NCBI GenBank assembly: GCA_027625915.1
Contig: JANTQA010000012.1
Location: 16,764,501 to 16,828,500, forward strand
Direction: 5' to 3'
Origin: Anaeramoeba flamelloides
Taxonomy: Eukaryota; Metamonada; Anaeramoebidae
Length of the DNA stretch: 64,000 nt
Part shown: positions 13,196 to 24,944 of the stretch, piece by piece
Layout of the letters: each line of letters begins with the position of its first letter
Position numbering within the stretch: position 1 is the first letter of the stretch
Notes under the pieces: model-generated
Told to the model about the DNA's origin: nothing
Seen by the model: the letters and a program-made list of their open reading frames with translations, nothing else
Database searches by the model: none
Made by a program: the position numbers and the translations under genes

Positions 13196-13204
13196 GGGGG
13201 GGGG
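13196..13204. repeat. Poly-G run (9)
   Basis: A G homopolymer in strongly AT-rich surroundings. Longer ones lie at 29844-29855 (12) and 37819-37828 (10). Confidence 0.9.
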
Positions 13205-13765
13205 TAGTGAATTAATTTGATTTTTATTCTTATCAACACTCTAATATGGTATTTTATTTAATGTTGGAAAAAAATCTAATAAATTGTTTTGAAACCAATC
13301 ACTTTAAATACTCAAAATCAAATAAAAATCATAACATAAATAAAACAAGATAATTTTCAGAACCAATTGTAAATAAACTAAAAAAAAAAAGATGAAATTG
13401 TTGATTTCTGGTATAAGACTCTGATTTTGATTGAACGTACTCTAAAATTTAAAAGGCACAATATGTAAACTAAATTTCATAATAAATGACCCAACTTACA
13501 TTTGAATAATGAATTGCTTTTGTATCGTTTGGAAGTTTTTCCTCTCACAATGAAAAGTTTGCAAATAAATCATTTTTTCTCTTTTTTATTTTTTCAAAAG
13601 TGTTTGTTAAAATGGAAAATGAAAATGAAAATTTTGAAAGAAGTAACAGATTAATTAATGCAAAATTTGGTTTCAAATATGAAAAAGAGATTAGATTTAG
13701 TTATTCAAATGGAAGGAGAATCGATAAATGGTTTTTTTTACTTATTCAAATTGTCTATTTTTCAT

Positions 13766-13980
13766 GTAATGCTTCATTCAAAATAAATGGCCCAATTTTT
13801 TTTAACAGTTTTTTTTATTTTTATTTCTTTTATTTTTAGACAAAAAATAAATATCTCTTGAGTATAGTATTCAATATTAAAATCTAAATTTTTATATTAT
13901 AATAGATAACTTCAATTATTAAAATTATTTTTATTTAAAATTTAATTTTTAATGGGCCAATTATTATGAAAGATAGTTTA
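13766..13980. mobile_element. MITE family M2 (copy 1)
   Basis: The left end contains AAATAAATGGCCCAATTTTT and the right end contains AATGGGCCAATTATTATGAA, which are imperfect reverse complements. The same pair of ends, with similar AT-rich middles of about 160 bp that include a TTATAATAGATAAC-like block, recurs at 22945-23160 and 62211-62432. Confidence 0.7.
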
Positions 13981-16346
13981 CTTATATTAATAAAAAAAAA
14001 AAAAAAAAAAAGGAAATGGTAGAAAAACTCTTAAGATCGTTCATTTTATATTAAAAATTTTTGTGAAATATCATGAATTTAAACTTGAGTTTTGTGAAAA
14101 AAAATATCTGTTAATCCATTGTTTTAATCAAAAAGAGAATAAAAAATATAGAATACACTTAATTATTTCTATTATCTTAGTGATATTTTTAATTTTAGAA
14201 AATCTAATATAATAATAAGTTGAGGAAACGAGGATAATTCCAAAAATATAAAGTATTCTCGGTGTAAATGTTCAGTCAATAATAGACCAACCAGGTATAA
14301 AACCACAAGATGAATCTCTTTTGATCTGATCACTGGTTTAATTAGTTTCTTTTTAGTCTATTATTCCAAATTGATTGTTTCTTTGAAGGATCTTTGAAAT
14401 TGATCAAATTGCGTTTTTTCTAATTCTAAAATATGTTTATTTTACTTGATAGGTTACTAAGTCATTCAGTGAAGAATTCAAATCAATTTTAAACATTGGT
14501 AAGAAGACTAATATCATGATTTACAATTTACTCTTCTAAAATAGAATCTCACAATTCAAATAATTAAACATTTTACAAAAACTTAATAGGAATTGAAATT
14601 AAATTGCTAAATTAATCTTGTATATCGAAATAAATAATTATTATAAATTCAAGTCAGTATTTTTTAAAATTTACAAAATAACAAATTTTAAAGATTTGAA
14701 AGGTAATAGAAATATTTTTTTTTTTTGATTGTATTGTTCTAATATATTTTATAAAATTGATAAGTTGAAGTAGAGTAAATATTTTTAAAAAAACAGTTTA
14801 ATAAAGCTTAGTTTAATACTACTAAAATAAGAATATAATTCTATTTATTAAAATTCAAAAGAATTCACTAGAAAATATTCTGGTTCTTTTGTAAGATAAA
14901 AACAAAAGGTTGTTTATTATTTTATTAAAAATAAATAAATTACTTAATCATTTCAAGTAAGATCAAAATAAAATAAAAACGAATTTAATTAATTAACATG
15001 AAATTGTTTAATACTATTATAACAATATTATCAAATAAAACTAATTGCTTTTGAAAATCACAATACTGTTAAATAAAAATTTATCGAAGAAATAGCAATG
15101 AAATCTGAAATTCTCTTATCTAAAATAGAATTTTTAAGAAAAAAAATTATCAATTATACTTATTTTTTGAGATCTCTAGTATATTTGGTTCTGGAGAATA
15201 TTGGTAGATTTGGAAATAATTAAAATAATTATTAAGTATTATATTAATATAATCTGAAAATATAAAGTGGATGGGTTTAGTTTTATATCTGGAAATCTTG
15301 AAAAAATAATCTTTATAAAAAAAAATATATTTTACCAAATTTAATTTTTTTTTAATAACATTTTCTCTCAATTTTTAACCGTTGATATTCGAAAAATTAA
15401 ATTTATTAAACATTTTTTTTTTTAAAATTTTTTGGGGAATCTAGGAACTTAAGAGTTCCATTATAATTATTCAGAAAACTATCACAAATTTCAATTTTGG
15501 TGGTTGTTATATTGTTGCGACTCCCTTAAGGGACAAAGGTTTGAGAAAAAATGAATCACCTTCGATTCGATTTTAGGTTTACCAAGTCTTCATACAGATT
15601 ATTTTAATTTTAATTATTCCAGACAATTTTGTTGAGATCCTGGTTTTTGAGTTTGAAAAAGGAAAGTTTTCGTCTTCATTTTCACTATTGTTTTTTGAAA
15701 ACTAAAGTTTTTCAGGAATAGATTGCAATTGGCGATCTTTGATTTGTTTATTTACACACCACTTTTCTTTATTCTCAAGAAAAATTTTGTTTACATTAGG
15801 GGAACTCATTATCCTTTCTGAAAAAAAAGTTTGAATGGAAAATTAAAACAATGATAACACAATTGAAATTATACTGATTTCACATTTCCTTTACCAGTCT
15901 TTTGACTTTTTTTGATCGGGAATTCGAAAGTACATTTTCAAAGGAACAAATACTATTTAAACTCTCCCTCATGGTTTGGTGGTCTCTCGACTTCACTTTT
16001 ATCTCAGAATCGTATTAAGGATTATATAAATTAAAGTTAACAAGGAGGTCTTACGAATTAAAGTATCAGTGAATTAAACTCTATATTTCTTGAGATCCAG
16101 AAGAATAAAATGAATCATTTTAAAAATTTCAAAATTCGAACACAAGAGATATACCAAACCAAAAATTAAAAATGTGTTTCACAAACTGGCCATTTCACTT
16201 ATTTCACCAGCTTAAGCAAAAGTTTTATAAACAATTGAGGAAACAGAATTATTACTTCTTAGTTATTAGGTTTTGGTTCAAATAAAATATTTATTTTTTT
16301 CCCTTTCCCAAAAAGAACAAAGTAAGGATAACCAAAAACAAACAAA

Positions 16347-18971
16347 ATGAATATTTTTTTTGGATTTGGTTCCAAAACACAAGAAAATTTAACGACTCTA
16401 GACGAAGAGTCAACAATTCTTCACGAAAATTCCCTATTTCAGCTTGATCTTTTAAATAAAATGAAAATGGGCATTGAAATCAAAAAAATCTCTACAAGCT
16501 CGAACACATTATTAATTTTATCAAAAAAAGGAAAAGTGTACGCTGTCAATGAAAAAGAGGGAATGAAGCAACTTGTATTTGAAGATGAAATAATTGATGT
16601 TTGTTCAGGCTTTCAACACCACGTTGCCATGAGTAATACCCAAGTTTTTACTTGGTTTGATCTTCGAAATGATTTAAAAGAACATGGGCAATTGGGAAGA
16701 TTTTTTACATCGACATCCAAATTTGAACCAGAACCGATCAACCGTAGTTTTAGTTACCCTCAAATTTACGCAGGTGCTTATACAACCTTTATAAGGCATA
16801 AAGGAAGCCTTTATATGTGTGGTAATTCTTTTGAATTTTTTTTTTTTGTTTTTTGTATTCTCATTTGGGTGGGATGTTTTCTGTTCCAAAATTGTGCTTA
16901 TAATTATTAATATGAAAAGAAATCAAAGAATTAAAGTTGTTTCTGAGTATACCGAAAACTCAATGAAATTTTAGTTTTTGATCGGTTTGTGAGAGATCTT
17001 GTTATTATTTTAGTATTTTGCCAAGTAACAGGATTTTGAATAATTAAAATATAAATTTTCCTATTAAAGTGATCTCTTTTTAAAAAGTCAAAACACAAAA
17101 CATACAAATGTGTTTTTAATGGTGTTTTATATTGTTGTTTATTAGTGTTTTTACATAATCTTTTTACATAAAATGATTTAGGGAACCAAAATTCCAAAAT
17201 ATATGATATAAAAATTCAAAAGATCAAAAAAATTCAAACAAGTATTTTAATTTAAAAAAATTGAAACAAAAAACAAAAAAATTATATTTTTGGCTTTCAT
17301 TATTTCAATTTCTGGGTCTTATCTTAATTAGTATCAGAATTTATTAATACATATCATTTTTTGATCGAATTTCTAGTATTCATGAAGACTTCTTCATATA
17401 CTTGATATGATAACATAAATAATTTACTTATATTTACTTGAGTGGGCTTAATCCAAAACTATTTTCTTATCTCTTGAAACTCTTTTTTAGTTAAAGGTGT
17501 TTCTTTTCGTAGATTTATCTGTTTTTGGTGTTTCAAATTCAGATTATTACTTTTAAATTATTTGAGTTTACCATTTTTAAAACTAAGAGTTGAATTTAGT
17601 CAAAAAAAAATTCTCCAAAAATTGTCTTTCGGAACAGAAATAATATAATATCTTGACATAATAGAAAATCTGTAAAATAAATCCCATAACATAGATTACA
17701 TAAAATCAATTTCAATAAAAAAAATCTGATCTCAAAAAAATCGGATCTCAGAAAAATAGAGGAATACCTTTTGATTTTTAGACAGTATTTTCTGTTTCTA
17801 CTTGATGTATTTAGTCAAAATAAGGTTCTTTATTTCAAAATATTTTTTTTTTATTCCATAATAAAATTTACGGAAAATCCCTATAATGGATATGCCATGG
17901 TTCAAAAAATTATAATCTAAGAAGAAACCTCAGAAAAGAAAATTTTTTCAAAGTGATCAAATTTTTTTTTTCCATTTTTTATGAAAAAGAATACCTTTAA
18001 ATTCATTTTATTTCTTACTTTATAAAAAGTTTTTTTCCCATTTATTACATTCCCTTCATTATTGTACAAGAACAAATCTTTGTTTACCGGAATTTTAATA
18101 AAAGAATTTTTTTTCTTTATTGAGAAAATTCTTTTGTTCAACCAAAAAGTTTTATTGAATATATTATAAAATATCAGTATTGTTTTAAGAATTGTGGTAT
18201 AAATCAATAAATTTTACAAACACTTTGCATTTTTTGCTCAGAAATTATGTTTTTATTTTAATTGGAAATTGGATTTTGTTAGAATAAAATTTTGTATATA
18301 TTTGGAAATTCGATAATTTTATCCACAAAATTCAAAACCAATTTTTTTCTTACCAAATACGATTTAAATTGATATAATGGTTCTTGTGAATAAGGCTAAG
18401 TATATTGTTAAAAAAAATTTTTCAAAATTGAATTATTTTTTATAATCAAAAACCTAAAAACAAATTTTTTCAAACTTTAAAGAATAAATAAATTTTTTTT
18501 CCGAATAAATCTGAATTTAATTTATAAATTTTAATTAAACTTCTCTCAAATTTCGATTAATTTAAGCAATCTGCACATCTATTAATTTTTAATTTGTTGT
18601 GGCATGAATAGGAATACGAAGGATTGTGGCAAATAAAGAATTTGAAATATAATACTCAAATGCCAATTATTTGTTTTGGTTGAAGTTATTATCATCTGGT
18701 ATTGAAAAATTAATAACAAAATAAAAATTTTTTTTGAAAAAATATAAAAAGTTTTATTATAAATAAAATTATTAAAAAGTTTTTATTAAAATATTATAAA
18801 GGCAAAGGACTTCGTATATTCCAAGGATATCCCTTATCGCCTCTTTTATTTGCTTTAATTTCACATTTTCTGTTACTAAAAATCATATTATCAACAGATC
18901 ATTGCCAAATGGTTGACGATGATTTAATCTTAATTATTAAAAAGAAATAAAAAATAGTTAAATCAAAGATT

Positions 18972-19008
<37 letters not shown>

Positions 19009-21201
19009 TATTATTCAATTTGGATTAAAACATAATAAAGATATAGCAGTTGTATCAAAATGTTTTTAAATAAATTAAATGTTTAGGTATTTATTTAGAT
19101 AAATTTTCACATATAGTTTATAATTTAAAAAAATCAAAAGAAACATTTAACAACTCAAAACAATTATTTAATAACAATTCTCTTAAGGGACTAGTCTCTA
19201 TTATTTTTTTTTTGGACCAATTTCTAAATAAGGATTCCTTATCTAGAATCATGTTTAATATTGGAAATAAGCAGGGTTTTTCAAATCTAAGTAATTGGAA
19301 AAAAATGTTCTCCATCGCTCTTAAATTTAAGTAAAAAAAATTAATATAGATTAGTCCCTTAACAATAACTTAAAAATTAGATTATTTAAATCTTTTTTAT
19401 AAAGCCAATTAACATATGGATTCGAAATTTTTAATTATGAAATAAAAAACTAAAATTACAAAAATACTTGAATTAATCCATGCATTACTGAAATATGTAA
19501 AATAAACAGAAAAACAACAATTCTTATTCACAAAACAGAATTTCAATTTTGAAATTGGGTAATTTCTCCAATGAAAACAATCAAACGATATACACAAGTG
19601 TAAGCAAATTGTCTCGATTTTTAGAGTATTTTATTTTTTTTTTTTTTTTTTGATAAAAATCAATTTTTAGAAGGCAGACTACTTGTGTCATATCCCCTTC
19701 AAGGCAGGATAAAATAAAACAAAAATAAAAATAAAATAAACAGAATTTTAATTTTAAAAGATTTTTTTGACATTCCAAGAACACACACAATAAAAATTTT
19801 CGTGAAAAAAAATAATAATATTCAAACAATAAATTAATTAAATAATGAAATAATTATATTTTAATTTGTATTCAAAATTTCATAGGAAAATGCCCATTTC
19901 TACAATTTGGCATCCCAATTGATCAAGAATATGTTGAACTTCTATACGAACATGTAAATTGTTCTCGCCAACTCTTGACAAATCCCACTAATGAGACGTT
20001 TACTTTTTGTTATTTATATAATTCACGCATATGCTGCTCTATTGAATACGCTAAAGATAAATTTAAACGTTTTCTGTATCAACAGTCACGTAACCAAATG
20101 TATTGGTATACTTCTGTTTATGGAAGAATGAAAATCAAGGAGGCGGTATCTTCAAAAAATAATATCCTCGTGCATACGGATTGCGATGTTGTATTTTATA
20201 TTTCCTTGCTTCAACAACAAGAAACGTGTTTTTACTTTAGATCTAGAACGGTATTAAAGTTACCAAAAAAGGAAAAAATAACCAAAATTATAGGCTCTGA
20301 AACTTGTTTCTTTGTTTTATTTGCAGACATGTCTTTATATAAAATAGAAAGTCAAGAATATTTCTGTGAAAAGACATATGAGCCACAATTCACTCATTTG
20401 TCTACGTTCCGTGGAAGAAAATTAATATCGTTGATCCCAACCTTTGGGGACGGGTTTGTTATTGCATTTAGAGACAACTTTGCACCAGAATTATTCGATC
20501 TCTTTAAAAATAAAAAATTTGTAGATTTGAAAATTAAAAAACAAAAAATCCACCAAATGCTATTTTCTTTTAGATTAAGTCTACCACCAAAAATTTTTAC
20601 AAAACTGATTGAGGACAAATTTACTGATAAAGAATTCCAGCATTTAATTCTATGGGTTTATACTGGCCTAATAAGAGATTGGCGAATTATGGAAAGGGTT
20701 TGTAAATATATTAAAATGAAAAATATATTGAAAAAGGATTTAAGACTTGATATGGAAACTTTAGCAATGACTCAATCAACAATGGATTACAATTTGATTG
20801 TCAACAAGAAATCATTGAAGATCCATAAATTCATTCTACAGGCAAGAAGCGAATTATTTAACACCATGTTTCAACTAATCGATGAAAAGGATAATTCTGT
20901 ACATGATTATTCCGAACGATCTTTTCGTGCAGTGAAAATAATCGTTTATTTCCTATACACTAACCAGTTTTTGGTAGACGAATTTAAAAAAGAAAAAAAT
21001 TTAACCGCATTATTCCAAGATCTTGAAGACGCTGAAGATTTTTATCAAATGAATGCCAAATCTAAATTTACTAAAAAATTGAAGAAGCTGAAAAAAATTT
21101 TTCAAAAACGGTTATTAGAAGAAAAAGAAAAAGAAAAAGAAGAGGAAAGAGAAAAGAAAAAAGAAAAGGAAAAGGAAAAGAATAAAAAAAGGAGAAAGTA
21201 G
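16347..21201 (+). CDS. RCC1-like beta-propeller / double-BTB protein, two exons
   Basis: Exon 1 is 16347-16821 and exon 2 is 19886-21201. Joined at GT 16822 and AG 19884-19885 they stay in frame (a glycine codon spans the junction) and give about 596 residues. Residues 1-350 form a degenerate RCC1-type propeller: MNIFFGFGSK start, SSNTLLILSKKGKVYAV, CSGFQHHVAMSNTQVFTW, RHKGSLYMCG, then CPFLQFGIP. Two BTB-like segments follow, the first ending in LILWVYTG and the second reading LKIHKFILQARSELFNTMF to LEDAEDFYQM. The last 40 residues are Lys/Glu repeats. Proteins of this plan usually act as Cullin-3 ubiquitin-ligase adaptors or signalling scaffolds; the substrate is unknown. The intron, about 3.06 kb, is far longer than the other introns here (roughly 85-200 bp) because repeats have landed in it. 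Alternatively the two exons belong to separate genes or a missed exon lies between them. Frame continuity and the propeller motif across the join argue against this. Confidence 0.78.
17920..18480. repeat. Dispersed repeat R2 (copy 1)
   Basis: This segment aligns collinearly and in the same orientation with about 54490-55010. Shared landmarks are TTCATTTTATTTCTTACTTT versus TCCATTTTATTTCTCACATT, ATTGTACAAGAACAA versus ATTATACAAGAACAA, an AACCAAAAA block, TTTTGTTTTTATTTTAA-like blocks, AATTTTATCC-CAAAATTCAAAA, and TGGTTCTTGTGAATAAG. It is non-coding, moderately diverged and of unknown class. Confidence 0.75.
18974..19003. repeat. (TA)n microsatellite
   Basis: About fourteen TA units lie inside the LINE relic, between the catalytic box and the FGLKHN segment. 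Confidence 0.85.
19183..19362. mobile_element. TTAA-flanked MITE, family M3 (copy 1, 180 bp)
   Basis: The left end TTAAGGGACTAGTCTCTATT and the reverse complement of the right end (TTAAGGGACTAATCTATATT) form a 20-bp terminal inverted repeat. The interior contains CCAATTTCTAAATAAGGA and TTTTTCAAATCTAAGTAATT. Two further copies lie at 31983-32162 (inverted, also 180 bp) and 40998-41175. This copy sits inside the LINE relic. TTAA at the outer ends would fit a TTAA target duplication, as in piggyBac-like elements, but the next bases (GGGA) are not the usual CCC start, so assignment is open. Confidence 0.85.
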
Positions 21202-24200
21202 GAAAAAAATATATAAAGTGATTGAATCTTTTCTCGTTTTTTTTTTTTTGTTTTTTTCTTTTTAGTTTTAATGTTGTTTTTCTTTTATTGTTTTAATAAG
21301 TTTTTCTTTTATTATTTTTATTAACTTATGCGTTATTTATATATTTACAATTTCATGTTTATTTATCTAAATCTTTTTTTAAATAAATTTGAATTTTTTT
21401 TTAATTATTTAATCTAGAAAATTCATTCATTAATGTTTATTATATTTCTATTTTAAATTAAAAGTACAAACAATTTTTTCTATTATTAATGAATTTAATA
21501 GTTTATTTTTTTTATTTTTCTTCTCTTTTTTTATTTTGCTTATTGTTTTTTAATTACTCTTTTCCCCACAATAAATAATGTCATAAATAAATTTTTTAAA
21601 TTTTTCTACCATAAGTTAATAATTCAAATCAAAATAAACTATTTTTCAAAAATTTTCTCTCGCTTTATAATATCAATGGAAGTCGTATTGTTGGTTTTAT
21701 CACATATTCTTATCAAAATAAATTTTCTAATTTTAGTTCATAATCATTTTTTTCTAATTTTACAAATGTTGTTAATATTTCTTTTTTTTAGTTTCTTAGA
21801 CTTTTTCTTATTTTCTTATTCTTTTTTTTTTTTTTTACTTTTTTTTTGATTATTCAATTTTTTTTTAAAAAATTTTTCTTTTTTTTTTGATCCTTTGTTT
21901 TGGCAAAAGGTCAAGTTGAAAAATAAAAAAATCTTGGTATAGAGAAATAAAAAGCAAGGAAATTTGAGACTTTATAAGGATTTTAATATGAATAAACTTT
22001 ATTCACAAAAAATCTTATTATATAACCTTTTTTCAGTGCAATTTCATTGTAAAAAAATCCGTTATACTGATTTCAAAAATTCTATTTCACTTATTTTTAG
22101 TTTTTCTTTTTATTTTTTTTAATTTTTAAAATATCGGTTTTTTTATGTTTATAATGTTTTAAAAAGTTAATTACAAATCATATTTTTTTTATTTGTTGTT
22201 CTTGAATACTAAATAATATGTTTTATTTTCAATTCGGTATTCCAGGTAAGTTAAAATTTTGAAATCAAGTTTCTTTACAAAAAAAAATAAAATTCATCAA
22301 TTTCGAAATTTTATTTTTTTCTATCTTTTTTTTATTATTATTTATTGGAACAAAGTTAAATTATATGAAAGATATTTTTCTTTTACTTCTTTTATACTTT
22401 TTAGACTAATGCTGATAAGGATCATACAGAAAAAGAATGGGATTTTGGTAAATTGGATGTTATCTTAAAATATTACTTGTTGGTTTGGGAGACAGAGATT
22501 TCTTATATAAAAGTTTTTTAAAAAATTAAAAATACTCATTTTTTGATTTTTTTTAATTCATTAAAAATATATAAGAAAAGTCAAACAACTTACATGATTA
22601 AATCTATATATTATTATTGATAAAATTTTATTTCAAAAATCAATTTTGTGAGTTAATTTGGTGGTTTTTAATTTTTTTTTTTTCTGGGAATTGATTTTTA
22701 CTTTTGAATATTGTTTTTACTTTATCAATTCCCAGTGGCAATATAAGTTGTTTTCCTCTTTTAGTTATTTTAATTTTTTAAAATTATGTAAAAAAATGAT
22801 CATAAATTCACTTTTTTAAGTTGGTGTATGTAAATTGGTTGGAATTTTATTTTCTTTATATGACCAAAGTTAGAAGATCATATTTACAAATGAACTTGTT
22901 AAAATCATTTACGAAAAATGAAAAATCAATTTCTCTTGGATTATAAACGAGGTTTCATAATAAATGACCGAATTTTTATTTATTTATTTTTTTATTTTAC
23001 ATTTTTTATTTTAGTTTTAGATTAAAAATAAATACCTCTTGTGTATAAAACTGGATATTAAAATAGTAATTTTTTTATTATAATAGATAACTTCAATTTA
23101 TAAAAATAATTATTTTAAAAATTTGATTTTTAATGGGCCAATTATTTTGAAATGTGGTTTATTTCTAAATATTTTTTTCTTTTTTTTTTTTTTTTCTTAA
23201 TTTAGATCAGAATAAGTATGTATTAGCTCTGTATTTCCTCAATTCTTTATTAATATTTCTCCAAAACTAAATTTTTACATTATTTTATTTAAAAAATTCT
23301 TTTTTTCAAATATATTAATTAAACGAAGTAAAAAAGGGTTTATTCTACTATATATTAATTTAAATTTATTGAATCATTGAAACCAAAAAAACACAATTAG
23401 AAACTGTGTAATTCTAAGAAAATAAAACTATTGGTAAAAGTTTAAAAGTATAATCTATCATTATATTGATTTTTATTGTTGGGGGTTAAATTATTTGGGA
23501 ACCAAACAAATTGATATAATAAATTGATTTATCCTGTAGAATAATTTAAATATATATATATTTGAACTAAATCTGAATTTATTCAATTAAATGAAAATAA
23601 GAATGAAAATTCATTTTCAAAATTACTTTTCAATTTCGATAAATTTTCTAATAATTCTTCGATATTTTTCTTTTATCTTTAAAATTTTTGTATTTATTTC
23701 CTTGAAATTTTTTGCTAACTTTAATTGATTATTTCTCCATATTTAATTTAAAAAATCAATATATTTTTCATACAAATTTCATTTTATTTTGATATAAGTT
23801 ATTTTAAAAGTAGCCTCGAATTTATCTAATTATTGTTCTCTTATGATAAGGACCAAGTTGTTTTAAGCACTATCATAAATTTTTGAACTATTATAACTGA
23901 ACCGGAATGTTGTAAATCAAAATTAAATATTGTCTAAAAGAATTCAACTTAAAGAAAAGTCAAAAAAATTCATTTTTTAGTTTTTTTTTTGATATTTTTT
24001 TTAAAAATCCATCATAATTTATAGAATATAAAAATTAATGAATATTTGAACCAAGCAAGGTAAATTTAAAGACAACTTTGTTTACCTCTTTCTATATTTA
24101 TTTTTGATCTTATAAATATATCTCTAGTATATAATAAACTCATTAATATTTTAAAATGAAGTGGAAAGGGGGTGTAGTGAGGAGATGTTACTTTAACATT

Positions 24201-24944
24201 CTAGAGATTAGAAGTTTTTCCCTGAAGAATTAAAAATAATACCAAATAAAGAATAAGTAATTATATCAATTTTTTAACATAAGATCTTGAAATAAATTTT
24301 ATTTATTTAGTATTTCTTGATCAAATGTTTCATTTTTTTGGATTCCATTTTTTAGTTGTAATGAAAGATATATTTCACCTATATTAGACTCTCGTATTTT
24401 TTCAACATTAATATATTTGGTTAAAGAAATGATTTTGATTATTCATTTTTAAATAAACTGTTTGTACTCAAAATTGGCAAAAAGGACAAACCTTCTTAAA
24501 TATAACTAAAAATTTAAAAATATATTTCTTTTTGTTCTTTACGATAAATCTGAAATTTTGGAGTCTCTCAAGATATTTTATTTTGTTAGTTGGGTTCTTT
24601 CTTGAATTTTTTTTCGTTTTGAACTTCTAAAGATATATTTATGTCATTAAACCGTGTATTTTTGGAGAGAATACAACAAAACAATATAAATATCTCTTCG
24701 TCATCCAATCTAAAATATCTTAACAAAACTCCTTACTTTGGAAACAAAATTATTCGTTAAATATTAATTTCTAGTAATTTTAGAGTTTTGATTTTTGAAA
24801 TGAAAAAAGAAACTAAAGACTACACAATTCCTCTGAGTGATTTTAAATATACTCAAACAAAAGACTCGTATAAAAAATTAAAATCAATTTATTATTTTAT
24901 TTTTTTTAACTTGATTTGCTTTGTTTTTAGATCTTTTTGGAAGA
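21202..24944. other. Intergenic, M2 MITE only
   Basis: The spacer between two genes on the plus strand contains the M2 element at 22945-23160. No exon was recognised. A polypyrimidine-AG at 24919-24930 (GCTTTGTTTTTAG), 14 bases before the start codon of the RING-BRCT gene, suggests that a 5' UTR intron or an extra 5' exon of that gene lies in this stretch. Confidence 0.5.
22945..23160. mobile_element. MITE family M2 (copy 2)
   Basis: The left end AAACGAGGTTTCATAATAAA and the reverse complement of the right end (AAACCACATTTCAAAATAAT) form an imperfect inverted repeat of about 25 bp ending in GGCC/GACC. The middle shares AAAAATAAATACCTCTTGTG and TATTATAATAGATAAC-like blocks with copy 1. Confidence 0.75.

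Larger units (their letters stand above)
9697..16346. other. Long intergenic stretch without recognisable genes
   Basis: The Dus3 gene and the RCC1/BTB gene diverge across this 6.6-kb spacer. It holds a family M2 MITE at 13766-13980, a single M2-like end near 13467-13500, a run of nine G at 13196-13204 and a short inverted repeat (AATAATAGAC / GTCTATTATT, 14277-14366). A palindromic CTCCCTTAAGGGA lies at about 15524-15536. Small frames (11433-11633, 13600-13839) have no domain or typical codon pattern. Confidence 0.55.
18801..19460 (+). pseudogene. LINE (non-LTR retrotransposon) reverse-transcriptase relic
   Basis: 18801-18950 translates in one frame to a recognisable RT core: GLRIFQGYPLSPLLFALI fits the non-LTR motif R-QG-PLSPLLF, and QMVDDDLILII fits the catalytic YADD box with Tyr-Ala replaced by Val-Asp. 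About 50 bp on, another frame continues with FGLKHNKDIAVV and CLGIYLDKF, the post-catalytic segment. After a MITE insertion at 19183-19362, a fragment LTYGFEIF fits the thumb-region L-YG-E-W motif. Stops (TAA at 18948, and others beyond the MITE) and frame changes show it is dead. No endonuclease domain was recognised, so it is probably 5'-truncated as most LINE copies are. The clade cannot be told. Confidence 0.72.
16822..19885 (+). other. Repeat-inflated intron of the RCC1/double-BTB gene
   Basis: The GT-AG intron (GTAATTC donor, TTTCATAG acceptor) contains, in order, a copy of dispersed repeat R2 (about 17920-18480), a LINE reverse-transcriptase relic (18801-19460) in the sense direction, a (TA) microsatellite at 18974-19003, and a TTAA-flanked MITE (19183-19362) inside the LINE. 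No additional RCC1 exon was recognised. Confidence 0.65.

Noticed and set aside
11433-13839. Small frames at 11433-11633 and 13600-13839
   Set aside because: Composition follows the AT-rich background, there is no domain, and the second runs into an M2 MITE.
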